Source: JALNZU01 sp964463695
Lineage (GTDB): Bacteria; Bacteroidota; Bacteroidia; Bacteroidales; F082
NCBI GenBank assembly: GCA_964463695.1
Contig: CAYXCZ010000009.1
Coordinates: 54,777 to 118,776, forward strand
Direction of reading: 5' to 3'
Length of the DNA stretch: 64,000 nt
Below the pieces are notes generated by a model that saw nothing but the letters and a program-made list of their open reading frames with translations, had not been told where the DNA came from and searched no databases. Numbering within the stretch: the first letter of the stretch is position 1; every line of letters begins with the position of its first letter. Positions 25,876 to 34,835 of the stretch are shown piece after piece. Position numbers and translations under genes: made by a program.

Positions 25876-27485
25876 TTGGCCGATTTGAGATAGGAAAAGA
25901 TGTCTTCCTTACTCAAAATTTCCAAAGCCCTGATCAGCGTTTCATCAATATCAGAAACGATTTCATAATACGCATTCATATCCCATAGATTTCTGGCAAT
26001 GAGCGCTTTAATCTGATATCGAATCATTGTTTCTGATCGTTTGAATTCGTCTTCATTCCATTTCACATCTTCTGCTTCAGCTATCTCTTTAAAAGCATTC
26101 ATCATTGCCTGGTCTACAACAAAATTCTTTTTAAAATCAGCTGGTTTTGGAAATTCCTTTAACAACTTCGCGCGCTTACTGTTTGAAAATTCGAGTGTGT
26201 AACGGTTGAAAACGCCTTTACGGATAAGATTTGAATAATAATCGGTGTATTGTGTTGAATCCCAAGCCACGAAAACATCTGGCATGATGCCGCCACCTCC
26301 AAAAACAACACGTTTGCCGGGAGTCAGATATTTGAGTGAATCGGGAAAGTGTATGCTATCAGCATGCACAAATTCTCCCCGCTCATGACGCTCATATAAA
26401 TCCTTGTAATATTCTTCAACACCCTCATCATAAGGACGTTGTATTGATCGGCCGGTAGGTGTATAATAACGTGCATTGGTCAAGCGAATTACCGAACCAT
26501 CAGGTAAATTGAACGGTCTTTGTACCAGACCTTTGCCAAATGACCTACGGCCAATTACCAGACCACGGTCCCAATCCTGTATGGCTCCAGAAACAATTTC
26601 ACTTGCTGATGCCGATGCTTCGTTGATCATCACAATTAACTTACCTTTTTCAAAAATCCCTTTGGAAGTTGAAACGAATTCTTGTTTTGGACTATTTACT
26701 CCTTCAGTGTATACTATCATCTTGTCAGCATTTAAGAACTCATCTGACAGCTCAACAGCAGTATTTAAAAACCCACCTGAATTTCCCCGCAGGTCAAGGA
26801 TAAGATTTTCCATACCTTGAGCTTTAAGCAGTTCCATTGAACTATAAAACTCCTCCATTGAAGTCTTTGAAAAACGGTTGAGTTTAATATAGCCAGTTTT
26901 TTCAGGCAACATAAAGGTAGCATCGATGCTGTTTATGGGAATTTTATCCCTAACAATATCGTAAACTAACAGATCTTTACGTCCAGACCTGAAAATATCT
27001 ACACTGACTGTTGTGCCCTTTTTGCCACGAAGACGATCCATCACCCATTTATTGTTCACTTTCGAACCAAATGCTTCCTCACCGTTAATTTTGACAATTT
27101 TATCACCTGACTGAATTCCAAGTTTATCTGATGGTCCACCCGGAACAGGAGAAACAACTAAAATCGTGTCTTTACTGAGCTGAAAAGTAACTCCAATTCC
27201 TTCAAAACTGCCTTCAAGCGGCTCGTTGGCAGCAGTAAGTTCCTCTTTTGAGATGTATGCGGAATGAGGGTCGAGTTCTTTGAGCATATTAACTATAGCT
27301 GTCTCAACCAACTTTGGCGACTGTGTGGTATCAACATAAAAATTCTCAATATAAAAAAGTGCAGCTGCAAATTTTTGACTTGTCTCTTTGGGGTCAGCTT
27401 TTGAATTTCCCTGAGCAGTGGCTGTAAAACTAAAGTAGCCGGCTAGAAAAACAATGAGTAGCGAACGGAGTTGAATTGATTTCAT
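25872..27485 (-). CDS. S41 family C-terminal processing protease
   Basis: The 537-residue protein has a signal peptide (about 1-24, ending TATAQ), an N-terminal helical region, a PDZ domain (about 90-170; GIGVTFQLSKDTILVVSPVPGG in part) and an S41 catalytic domain. The serine/lysine dyad lies in NEASASASEIVSG (about 289-301) and RRSFGKGLVQ (about 312-321). The tail after about residue 400 is an extra helical domain. Such Prc/CtpA-like proteases trim C-termini or degrade periplasmic proteins. It is tail-to-tail with PorP, overlapping by four bases, so co-regulation with the adhesin operon is not implied. It has its own -7 box at 27517-27524. Confidence 0.92.
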   Translation of the reverse strand: MKSIQLRSLLIVFLAGYFSFTATAQGNSKADPKETSQKFAAALFYIENFYVDTTQSPKLVETAIVNMLKELDPHSAYISKEELTAANEPLEGSFEGIGVTFQLSKDTILVVSPVPGGPSDKLGIQSGDKIVKINGEEAFGSKVNNKWVMDRLRGKKGTTVSVDIFRSGRKDLLVYDIVRDKIPINSIDATFMLPEKTGYIKLNRFSKTSMEEFYSSMELLKAQGMENLILDLRGNSGGFLNTAVELSDEFLNADKMIVYTEGVNSPKQEFVSTSKGIFEKGKLIVMINEASASASEIVSGAIQDWDRGLVIGRRSFGKGLVQRPFNLPDGSVIRLTNARYYTPTGRSIQRPYDEGVEEYYKDLYERHERGEFVHADSIHFPDSLKYLTPGKRVVFGGGGIMPDVFVAWDSTQYTDYYSNLIRKGVFNRYTLEFSNSKRAKLLKEFPKPADFKKNFVVDQAMMNAFKEIAEAEDVKWNEDEFKRSETMIRYQIKALIARNLWDMNAYYEIVSDIDETLIRALEILSKEDIFSYLKSAN

Positions 27486-27516
27486 AAAACAGATCTAAAT
27501 AAATCAAAATGAGGGT

Positions 27517-27524
27517 CAAAAGTA
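27517..27524 (-). promoter_or_regulatory. -7 element TACTTTTG of the S41 protease gene
   Basis: A minus-strand TAnnTTTG match lies 31 bases ahead of the ATG at 27485. Confidence 0.45.
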
Positions 27525-27677
27525 GAGATAAAAGCCTGTCAGGTGTTTTAATACTTTTTACATTTTGTTAATCTTTGTTAACAAGTTGTATATCAACAAA
27601 ATACCTGCCACACATTTTTCCAAAAATATTGTTTTGGAAGTTAAGCAGGACAGATATTTCGACCTAAGCAGACTAAA

Positions 27678-29723
27678 CTAGAAGCTTAAAACCTCCATTG
27701 CTGCCTGATATATTTTATCAGCATTCGGTAAAATTGCTTTTTCAAGTATCCTGTTGAAACCTACAGGAGTAAATGTTGATCCAACCCTTTTAACAGGAGC
27801 ATCAAGATACTGGAACGCTTCATCAGCTATCATACCAGCCAGCTCGCCGCCAAAACCACCGAAAACCTTGTCTTCATGAACTACCAAAACACGTGATGTC
27901 TTTTTTACGGAATTCAGAATTGCCTCTTTATCAAGTGGAAGTATTGATCTGATATCAACTACTTCTATTTCCAAACCTTTTTCCTGACTTATCTTCTCAG
28001 CAACCTGCAATGCCATATGAGTTGTGTTGCCATAAGTAATGATGCTCATGTGTTTGCCTTCCCTGCGGATTTTTGCTTTACCAAATGGCACTTCAAAATC
28101 ATCAGGAACCATAGTTTCAGCTAGTGGATCGTTGTAAAGAGCTTTTGGCTCAAGAAAAACAGTTGGTCCTTTGGATCTCATGGCTGTACGCAACAATCCA
28201 GCCGCATCGTCGGCAAATGACGGATAAACAATCCGTAATCCGGGTAAAGTTGCTAATGCCCCTTCGATGGTTTGGCTATGGTAAAGTCCGCCACCAATAT
28301 ATCCACCTGAAGCAAGTCTGATAGTCACATTGGGTGCAAAAGCACCGTTGCTTCTCCAATAATCATGTGATGTTTCGATCAGCTGTTCCATTGCAGGCCA
28401 GAAATAATCGGCAAACTCGGCTCCTTCGATTACAATGCGAATTTTATCATTGAATCTGCTCATCCCGTTTGCGGTGCCAGTAATAAAGTCTTCAGCAATG
28501 GGAGCGTTAAATACGCGCTCTTTCCCGAATTCCTGCTGCATACCTTTGGTAACATTGAAGATGCCGCCTTTATCTTTATTGGCAACATCCTGTCCCCAGA
28601 TAAACGTATCAGGATTATGACGAAATTCAGCCTTTAGAGTTTCGTTCAAGGCTTGGATAAATTTTAACTTCTCTCCTTTTGTCCCGTCGTGGTTGCCTTC
28701 AGGGTATTTGGAAGATACAAATGGCTCAGGAATAACAAAATCATAAATCGACTCAGGAGTTGGATCAGGAGCAATGATGGCTTTTTTGTGTGCTGCAGAA
28801 ATAACTTTTTTTGCCTCAGCATCCAATGAATCAATTTCTTCCTGAGTAAATTTTCCTGAATGAAGTAGTTGTATTCTGAAGCGTTCCAAAGGATCTGACA
28901 AACGAACGCAGTGACGTTCATTCTCATCACGGTAGAGCTCGTGTTTATCAGAATTTGAATGGGAGTGGATACGTACACAGTTGGCGTGAACAATGACTGG
29001 TTCACCATGTTTTTCGATATATTCTTTAGCGGCAAACATTGTATTCATGGAATCGAATACATTTTTACCATCACAATACATAATTTTAAGATTCTTAATG
29101 CCACGGTAATTTTCGGCAGCACGACGGTTAGCCGACTGATCACGTTGAGGAACTGAAATTCCAAACTGATTATCCTGAAACACAAAAAGCACTGGCAATT
29201 TTTCGTTTGATGCTCCATTAATAGCTTCAAACACATAACCTTCAGAGGTCGAAGACTCACCTTGTGAGCTGATGGCAACTCCTTTGGCATTGTAGCGTTT
29301 TATCGCACGGGCAACGCCTACTGCATGCAAGGTATGGTTACCCGTTGCCGAAGAAACATTTTGAATGTTCCATTCAGGTTTTGCAAAATGGTTCGACATA
29401 TGACGACCTCCACTTGCAATATCGGTGCCTTTTGAAATGCCATTAAGAATTATCTCCTCTGCAGTAAGTCCAGCTGAAATAGCTGTCAACATATCGCGAT
29501 AATAGGGAAACAAGAAATCTTCATTGCGTTTAAAAATCTGACCTATAGCTAATTGAATACCATCATGTCCTGCGTAAGGTGCATGATACGACCATCCTAA
29601 AGCTTGTTTGAGATAGTTTGGGGCTTTTTCGTCAATCTGCCGACCCAAGGTCATCAGGCTATACCATTGCTTTAATGTTTCCTTATCTGTTGATTCGAGT
29701 GTGAATTTTCTTTTTTGTGTCAT
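27678..29723 (-). CDS. Fused 2-oxoacid dehydrogenase E1 (alpha plus beta)
   Basis: The 681-residue cytosolic protein joins the two E1 subunits found separately in many bacteria. The alpha half (about 1-330) has the thiamine diphosphate motif from GESSTSEG to FQDNQFGIS (about 156-192) and GGRHMSNHFAKPEW (about 107-120). The beta half (about 350-681) has FIWGQDVANKDKGGIFNVT, PIAEDFITGTANGMS, ASGGYIGGGLYHSQTIE in part, and the C-terminal LVVHEDKVFGGFGGELAG. This would decarboxylate branched-chain 2-oxoacids or pyruvate and pass the acyl group to an E2 lipoyl enzyme. E2 and E3 are not in the window, so substrate choice is open; fused Bacteroidota E1 enzymes are often annotated as branched-chain type. 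The gene is monocistronic, with a -7 box at 29766-29773. Confidence 0.92.
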   Translation of the reverse strand: MTQKRKFTLESTDKETLKQWYSLMTLGRQIDEKAPNYLKQALGWSYHAPYAGHDGIQLAIGQIFKRNEDFLFPYYRDMLTAISAGLTAEEIILNGISKGTDIASGGRHMSNHFAKPEWNIQNVSSATGNHTLHAVGVARAIKRYNAKGVAISSQGESSTSEGYVFEAINGASNEKLPVLFVFQDNQFGISVPQRDQSANRRAAENYRGIKNLKIMYCDGKNVFDSMNTMFAAKEYIEKHGEPVIVHANCVRIHSHSNSDKHELYRDENERHCVRLSDPLERFRIQLLHSGKFTQEEIDSLDAEAKKVISAAHKKAIIAPDPTPESIYDFVIPEPFVSSKYPEGNHDGTKGEKLKFIQALNETLKAEFRHNPDTFIWGQDVANKDKGGIFNVTKGMQQEFGKERVFNAPIAEDFITGTANGMSRFNDKIRIVIEGAEFADYFWPAMEQLIETSHDYWRSNGAFAPNVTIRLASGGYIGGGLYHSQTIEGALATLPGLRIVYPSFADDAAGLLRTAMRSKGPTVFLEPKALYNDPLAETMVPDDFEVPFGKAKIRREGKHMSIITYGNTTHMALQVAEKISQEKGLEIEVVDIRSILPLDKEAILNSVKKTSRVLVVHEDKVFGGFGGELAGMIADEAFQYLDAPVKRVGSTFTPVGFNRILEKAILPNADKIYQAAMEVLSF

Positions 29724-29765
29724 TTTCAGAGATTTTTAAATCGCTTAGGCCAATTTTTGAGGGTG

Positions 29766-29773
29766 CAAAAGTA
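29766..29773 (-). promoter_or_regulatory. -7 element TACTTTTG of the E1 gene
   Basis: A minus-strand TAnnTTTG match lies 42 bases ahead of the E1 ATG at 29723 and downstream of the terminator at 29819-29842. Confidence 0.45.
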
Positions 29774-29818
29774 AAAAAAAATGTTTAATTTAAATCTGAT
29801 CTAAATAAGCAAGTGGTT

Positions 29819-29842
29819 AAAAAAGTCCGCAACGCATTGCGG
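29819..29842 (-). terminator. Rho-independent terminator after the tsaC unit
   Basis: On the minus strand the arms CCGCAA and TTGCGG with a four-base loop are followed by A and CTTTTTT. A second small hairpin, TTAACAG/CTGTTAA, lies just before it at 29862-29879. Confidence 0.6.
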
Positions 29843-30021
29843 TAAAACCACTCAACTTATATTAACAGTTTTCTGTTAACTTGGTTCAAAAGATGTCTTA
29901 AAAGTCAGACTTTAGAAGTTTTGAAATTAACATTAACTCATTAATAAATAGACCTATCTATATCAAATTGAATAACTTATAACAAATATAAGTAGAGCAG
30001 ATTAATCGCTGATAAAATAAT

Positions 30022-30594
30022 CTAAGACCGAATAATGGTGAATTGACCGTCGCTTTGCAGTTTAATGATCGAAGAAGCCTTAGGAGCTTTCACCTCATCC
30101 TGGTAGAACGCAACAACATGATCAGCATTTTTAAGAATAGCTTCCGAAATTTGCGCAAAGAATAAAGGAGTCGGCTCCCCTGAAATATTTGCCGAAGTTG
30201 AAGCTATCGCTTTACCAAAATGCTTTACAAGCGCTACGCAAAATGGGTCAGAGGTAACTCTGATACAAACAGAACCATCGATACCCATTACATTTTTTGC
30301 CAGATTTTTTGCACCTGGATATACGATACTTATTGGATTTGCCGCAAACGCGATTAAATCGAGGGCAATAGGAGGCACAACCTTTAAGTAATCTTCCAGC
30401 CTGGAAACACTGTCAATGAGGGCAATAAGATTGTTTTGTTCCTTTTTTCTCTTGATTTTAAATAATCGCTCAACTGCTTTGGAATTTGAAGCATCACAGC
30501 CAAGCCCCCAAATTGTGTCTGTTGGATAAACGATTACTTTTCCTTTTCGCAGCGCTTCAGCCGCCATCAACACCTCTTCGTCGAACGATTTCAT
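30022..30594 (-). CDS. tsaC: L-threonylcarbamoyladenylate synthase (YrdC/Sua5 domain)
   Basis: The 190-residue protein is a single YrdC-like domain. It forms threonylcarbamoyl-AMP from threonine, bicarbonate and ATP, the first step of the t6A37 tRNA modification. The signature VIYPTDTIWGLGCDAS (about 21-36) and KIKRKKEQNNLIALI (about 47-61) hold the conserved nucleotide-binding basic residues; SVCIRVTSDPF and IASTSANISGEP (about 131-142) complete the site. The length fits the short TsaC form rather than Sua5, which has an extra C-terminal domain. It overlaps the glycosyltransferase gene by four bases (ATGA-type) and shares its promoter; no functional link between the two is known. Confidence 0.94.
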   Translation of the reverse strand: MKSFDEEVLMAAEALRKGKVIVYPTDTIWGLGCDASNSKAVERLFKIKRKKEQNNLIALIDSVSRLEDYLKVVPPIALDLIAFAANPISIVYPGAKNLAKNVMGIDGSVCIRVTSDPFCVALVKHFGKAIASTSANISGEPTPLFFAQISEAILKNADHVVAFYQDEVKAPKASSIIKLQSDGQFTIIRS

Positions 30595-31598
30595 AACCGG
30601 GCTGTAAGCTGATTTATATCAATAGTTTGCGCACATTTGAAATGCCCTTCCGGACAAGCCTTGTGACCATGCAAACCGCACGGACGACAAGCGAGTTTCT
30701 TAGTTGTTTCAACGATTAATGCACCATCGGCGAGTGGCCCGAAACCAAATGACGGGACAGTTGAACAGTAAATGGCCGTCATTCGTGCATTTACTGAACT
30801 ACAAAGATGCATTGGAGCTGAGTCGTTTACGTAATTCATTTGTGCATCGCGCATCAGTGCGGCCGACTCAAGCAAGCTAAGCTTTCCTGCGAAACTAATA
30901 CAATTGGGGTGTTCTGAACTCAAAAGGATATGGCTGCATAACGCTTCATCTGCTGCCGAACCCAATAAATAAACAAATATCCCTGAAGGGACATTTTGCA
31001 AAAATTCAATCCATCTTTCAGCCGGAAATTGTTTTGTAAACCAAAGCGAAGCCGGGGCAATACATATATATGGATTTGTTTTGTATTGCGACATTTTTGC
31101 TATATCCTTGGGTGTTGGATACAATTTAGGTGTCTGAGACTTACTATCGGTAAGATGTTTGATCAGTGATAAATTGCGGTCTGTTTCGTGTATAACAGAC
31201 TTCTTATCACCTATCGAGTGTCGGATGCGGGTGCTATAAAAGAAACTCAACGGATTTTTATCAAACCCTATTGTTTGCGATGCTCCGCTAAAAACTGTTA
31301 GAAATCCTGTCGACAAAAAACGCTGTACATTGACAACAAGGTCATAACGCTCTGATCTGATTTCCTTCAACAAGTGCCATAGGTGCTTATACTTATCCTT
31401 TTTCTTATCCCACAATAACAGCTGATGTATGAAAGGATGCCCTTCGAAAAGAGATTCAAAGCCTTGTTTAATAAGCAAATCGATTTGAATACCTGGGTAA
31501 AAATGATGCAGTTTTTCCAAAACCGGAGTAACAAGAATCACATCTCCAATAGAGGCAGTTTGAATAACTAGCACCTTATGTATTTCGCTTTTTTGCAT
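30591..31598 (-). CDS. Family 9 glycosyltransferase (heptosyltransferase-like)
   Basis: From the ATG at 31598 this is a 335-residue GT-B glycosyltransferase. The N-terminus VLVIQTASIGDVILVTPVLE (20 residues) is diagnostic for the ADP-heptose:LPS heptosyltransferase family; the C-terminal domain has ICIAPASLWFTKQFPAERW, the nucleotide-sugar-binding YVNDSAPMHLCSSV and a cysteine pattern near the end (CRPCGLHGHKACPEGHF). It probably adds a sugar to lipid A core or another surface glycan at the inner membrane. A longer frame reaches 31649, but a TACCTTTG -7 box lies at 31603-31610 between the two starts, so 31598 is preferred and the transcript may be leaderless. Confidence 0.88.
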   Translation of the reverse strand: MQKSEIHKVLVIQTASIGDVILVTPVLEKLHHFYPGIQIDLLIKQGFESLFEGHPFIHQLLLWDKKKDKYKHLWHLLKEIRSERYDLVVNVQRFLSTGFLTVFSGASQTIGFDKNPLSFFYSTRIRHSIGDKKSVIHETDRNLSLIKHLTDSKSQTPKLYPTPKDIAKMSQYKTNPYICIAPASLWFTKQFPAERWIEFLQNVPSGIFVYLLGSAADEALCSHILLSSEHPNCISFAGKLSLLESAALMRDAQMNYVNDSAPMHLCSSVNARMTAIYCSTVPSFGFGPLADGALIVETTKKLACRPCGLHGHKACPEGHFKCAQTIDINQLTARL

Positions 31599-31602
31599 CG
31601 AA

Positions 31603-31610
31603 CAAAGGTA
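31603..31610 (-). promoter_or_regulatory. -7 element TACCTTTG abutting a start codon
   Basis: The last base of this minus-strand TAnnTTTG match is only four bases from the ATG at 31598, so transcription would begin at or next to the start codon. Confidence 0.5.
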
Positions 31611-31689
31611 AAAAGAATCAGTTAGCATCATCCAATTTATGGAATTCAAATCGAAAAGCAGTTTAAGTTACCATGATGTTATGATCAGG

Positions 31690-32424
31690 CTATTTGTCGT
31701 TTAGTTGTTGAAATTGAAACCCTTCAACAAATGAGATATACTTCAGCACATACCACGAGCCGAATGCACTCAATAGATGCCATAAAAAATGTGTCCCTTG
31801 ATCGAAAAATGGAATCTCATGAACATCAAGTTGCCTGAAGAGCAAAGCAAATGAAAAAAAGAATAAAAGCAACCCCACATCAGTAAGGCGCTGAAAATGA
31901 TTACGGTAAAGAAATATAAACAAAGGCAACAGGATCATTCCACCTGAGAAAGCATAAGAAAGGTTGATGCTAAGATGCTGTGGCAAATTTGCAAAAAGAA
32001 AAATCCGCAGCATAAACAGAGGTACAAACAGGAGCACCACTTGCCACCATTTACCTAATATTTTCCACCAGAAATAAATCGACAAAGCGATGGTGAGCAA
32101 AGCAGAAGGAACAATATCCAGCATAAGGAAAAACGAACTCATGCGGAAAGCATGAAAAAGTGTGCTTCCTAATCCTCCCAGAAAAACCATTCCAAAAGCA
32201 AAGAGTAAAAAACGGTTGGCTTTAATTTTTGGCCACAGCTTAAACATCCAAAAAACTGCAGGCAGCATCATTGCAACCGAGCTCACTGCATTCCATGGCT
32301 CGACCACAATCAAATCGGGGTGATATTCTGCATAACGAGGCCCTCCATCCGAAAGCCGCTCATTCATCCATTGTCCGGCAATCTGAATCAGTTGTGAAAC
32401 TGCATCAGGGGAATGCATCGACAT
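31690..32424 (-). CDS. Alkaline ceramidase-like integral membrane hydrolase
   Basis: The 244-residue protein has about seven membrane helices and the residue pattern of the CREST superfamily (alkaline ceramidases, PAQR receptors). EPWNAVSS (42-49) matches the ceramidase EFWNxxSN segment; GGLGSTLFHAF (83-93) gives S87 and H91; LMLDIVP (100-106) gives D103; HFLWHLLSAFG (212-222) gives H212 and H216. From knowledge of human ACER3, S77, H81, D92, H217 and H221 form the zinc site, with closely similar spacings. It may therefore hydrolyse an amide bond of a sphingolipid or related lipid; Bacteroidota commonly make sphingolipids. It follows the ene-reductase gene by four bases and is likely co-transcribed. 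Substrate is unproven. Confidence 0.8.
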   Translation of the reverse strand: MSMHSPDAVSQLIQIAGQWMNERLSDGGPRYAEYHPDLIVVEPWNAVSSVAMMLPAVFWMFKLWPKIKANRFLLFAFGMVFLGGLGSTLFHAFRMSSFFLMLDIVPSALLTIALSIYFWWKILGKWWQVVLLFVPLFMLRIFLFANLPQHLSINLSYAFSGGMILLPLFIFLYRNHFQRLTDVGLLLFFFSFALLFRQLDVHEIPFFDQGTHFLWHLLSAFGSWYVLKYISFVEGFQFQQLNDK

Positions 32425-32428
32425 AAAA

Positions 32429-33523
32429 TTATCTGTTTAAAAATGGATAATCTGTATATCCCTCAGCTCCACCACCGTAGAAAGTATTTACATCAAACGG
32501 ATTTAAAGGAGCATCCAAAATATAGCGTTCAACGAGGTCAGGATTAGAAATAAAAGTTTTCCCGAAAGCAACCAGATCAGCCAATTCGTCTTTAATTACT
32601 TTCTCGGCAGTCTCAAAGGTATATCCAGCACTTGTAATTAAAGTTGTTTTGATAAATGGACGAAAATGGCCAGTTACCTTTTTTAAATAATTAGGAAGCT
32701 GAAGCAGACTTTTTTGATCAGGCTCAATCAGATGAATGTAAGCCAAATCAAATTTATTCAGTTCTCCTGTTAAATATTCAAATGTCTCAACAGGTTTTTC
32801 GTTCCTGACTCCAAAATTTGTACCTGAGGGAGATAAACGAATGCCTGTATGCTCATTTCCAATACTTTGAGAAACAGCTGCTGTAACTTCCAGGCCAAAA
32901 CGACTTTTGTTTTCTATTGAACCACCATATAAATCGGTTCGGATGTTTGAGGCATCATTTAAAAACTGATCGATAAGATATCCATTTGCCCCATGAATTT
33001 CGACCCCGTCGAAACCAGCAAGCATGGCATTTTTGGCTGCATGCACATAATCGTCGATGGTTAATTTTATTTCATCGGCTGACATTGAATGAGGAACAAC
33101 CGTTTCGAGCTTCCCTGCAGGTGTAGTTATCAAACCGGTTTCAGCAACTGCTGAAGGAGCAAATGGAAGTGATCCATCTTGTTGCAGAAGAGGATGTGAG
33201 TGACGGCCAACATGCCATAACTGACAAAATATCTTACCGCCTTTTTCGTGAACCGCAGCTGTAACAGCTTTCCATCCTTCAACCTGTTTAGGAGAATAGA
33301 TACCAGGTGTATTGGAATACCCCATTCCTTTGGGTGAAATCTGACTTGCCTCACTAACAATCAATCCTGCAGACGCCCGCTGATTGTAATATTGCGCATT
33401 TAATGCTGCTGGAGCAAGACCTTCAGAAGCCCGCTGACGTGTTAATGGAGCCATCACAAAGCGGTTATTCAGTTGTAAATGACTGGATAAGTATGGATTA
33501 GCTAGAACTTTATTCGAATGCAT
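32429..33523 (-). CDS. Old yellow enzyme family alkene reductase
   Basis: The 364-residue FMN-dependent TIM-barrel protein belongs to the NemA/OYE class, which uses NADPH to reduce activated alkenes such as enones and maleimides. Visible landmarks are NRFVMAPLTRQRA (about 21-33), QLWHVGRHSHP (about 101-111), FDGVEIHGANGYLIDQFL (about 170-187) with the His/Asn pair that binds the substrate carbonyl, and DLYGGSIENKSRF (about 196-209). It is cytosolic. It heads a two-gene unit with the ceramidase-like gene and is divergent from the tyrosine-degradation operon; the 101-base gap holds the hmgA promoter. Confidence 0.93.
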   Translation of the reverse strand: MHSNKVLANPYLSSHLQLNNRFVMAPLTRQRASEGLAPAALNAQYYNQRASAGLIVSEASQISPKGMGYSNTPGIYSPKQVEGWKAVTAAVHEKGGKIFCQLWHVGRHSHPLLQQDGSLPFAPSAVAETGLITTPAGKLETVVPHSMSADEIKLTIDDYVHAAKNAMLAGFDGVEIHGANGYLIDQFLNDASNIRTDLYGGSIENKSRFGLEVTAAVSQSIGNEHTGIRLSPSGTNFGVRNEKPVETFEYLTGELNKFDLAYIHLIEPDQKSLLQLPNYLKKVTGHFRPFIKTTLITSAGYTFETAEKVIKDELADLVAFGKTFISNPDLVERYILDAPLNPFDVNTFYGGGAEGYTDYPFLNR

Positions 33524-33556
33524 ATAGATTTTTTAACTATTAAACCTTTAAATTAC

Positions 33557-33588
33557 TTTGCTAATAAACAAAAAACTTGCTATTTTTG
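33557..33588 (+). promoter_or_regulatory. Complete Bacteroidota promoter of the tyrosine operon
   Basis: A -33 TTTG at 33557-33560 and a -7 TATTTTTG at 33581-33588 are separated by 20 bases, the best full promoter match in the window. The first start codon is 37 bases downstream. Confidence 0.65.
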
Positions 33589-33624
33589 TTCTCTCGCTGT
33601 TATTTGAACTCAATCTAAATTATA

Positions 33625-34782
33625 ATGCCACATTTTCAGTCCAGAGGACAAGTCCCTCACAAACGGCACACCATTTTCAGAAAGCCTGACGGATCATTAT
33701 ATGCAGAAGAACTAGTCTCAACAGAAGGCTTTTCGGATGTTTATTCGCTGATCTACCATGCCTGGCCACCAACAATGGTGAAAGAAATTGGAACTCCGAT
33801 TGATGTATCACCAAAAATTGCACTTAAATCGAATATGCAGCATAGGAGTTTTAAAGGATTTTCCATTGAGGCTTGTGACGATTTTTTGCTAAGCCGCAAG
33901 TATGTTTTAGTCAATAGTGATGTGTATATCAGTTTGGCTGCTCCACGAAAATCGATGACCGGCTACTTTTACAAAAATTCCCAGGCTGATGAAATGATTT
34001 TCATACATAAAGGAAAAGGTGTTTTGAAGACCGTATTCGGTAAGCTTCCTTTTGAATATGGAGATCATATCGTTATACCAAGAGGTACCATCTATCAAAT
34101 TGTATTTGAAAGTGAAGATAACCGTCTTTTTATAGTGGAATCCTTTCATCCTTTGCGTTTTCCGAAAAGATATATGAATAAAAACGGGCAGCTGCTCGAA
34201 CATTCTCCTTTTTATGAGCGGGATATTAAAACTCCTGTTGAATTAGAAACATTTGATGTTAAAGGTGATTTTCTTGTAAAAATAAAACGAAATGACCAGC
34301 TTTTCCCCTACACATATGCTACGCATCCGTTTGATGCTATTGGTTGGGATGGTTGTCATTATCCGTTTACGCTTTCGATACATGATTTTGAACCAATAAC
34401 AGGACGAATCCATCAGCCGCCGCCAGTGCATCAAACCTTTGAAACACCGGCTTTTGTTACCTGTGCCTTTGTTCCACGCTTGTACGATTACCATCCTGAA
34501 GCCATTCCTGCACCCTACAACCACAGTAATGTTGATTCCGATGAAGTTTTGTATTACGTTGATGGCGACTTCATGAGCCGGAATCATATCGAAAAAGGGA
34601 TGATAACATTGCATCCAATTGGTATACCTCACGGCCCTCATCCAGGTGCTGCCGAAAGAAGTATCGGCAAAAAAGATACAGCTGAACTGGCAGTGATGGT
34701 TGACACTTTTAAACCGCTTATGCTCACAGAGGAGGCTTTTTCAATTGAAGATCCTGATTATTTTAAAAGCTGGCTTTTTTAA
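33625..34782 (+). CDS. hmgA: Homogentisate 1,2-dioxygenase
   Basis: The 385-residue cupin enzyme opens the ring of homogentisate with O2 to give maleylacetoacetate. The C-terminal iron site is visible: H300 and E307 in YNHSNVDSDEVLYYVDG, and H336 in GIPHGPHPG; spacings are within a residue of the human H335, E341 and H371 set. The N-terminal segment HKRHTIFRKPDGSLYAEEL is typical of the shorter bacterial form, which is about 60 residues less than the human enzyme. It is the first gene of a four-gene operon for tyrosine breakdown. Oxygen dependence implies aerobic or microaerobic growth. Confidence 0.94.
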   Translation: MPHFQSRGQVPHKRHTIFRKPDGSLYAEELVSTEGFSDVYSLIYHAWPPTMVKEIGTPIDVSPKIALKSNMQHRSFKGFSIEACDDFLLSRKYVLVNSDVYISLAAPRKSMTGYFYKNSQADEMIFIHKGKGVLKTVFGKLPFEYGDHIVIPRGTIYQIVFESEDNRLFIVESFHPLRFPKRYMNKNGQLLEHSPFYERDIKTPVELETFDVKGDFLVKIKRNDQLFPYTYATHPFDAIGWDGCHYPFTLSIHDFEPITGRIHQPPPVHQTFETPAFVTCAFVPRLYDYHPEAIPAPYNHSNVDSDEVLYYVDGDFMSRNHIEKGMITLHPIGIPHGPHPGAAERSIGKKDTAELAVMVDTFKPLMLTEEAFSIEDPDYFKSWLF

Positions 34783-34835
34783 TTTTTTAATGAAATAACA
34801 TTGATTTACCCAATTTATCGTAACAATTATCTCCA

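Noticed and set aside
28664..29035. 123-codon minus-strand frame inside the E1 gene
   Set aside because: It lies wholly within the fused dehydrogenase in another frame, with no recognisable domain; a shadow of the real gene.
29862..29879. TTAACAG/CTGTTAA hairpin as a terminator
   Set aside because: It has no following T run; the terminator function is better assigned to the hairpin at 29827-29842.
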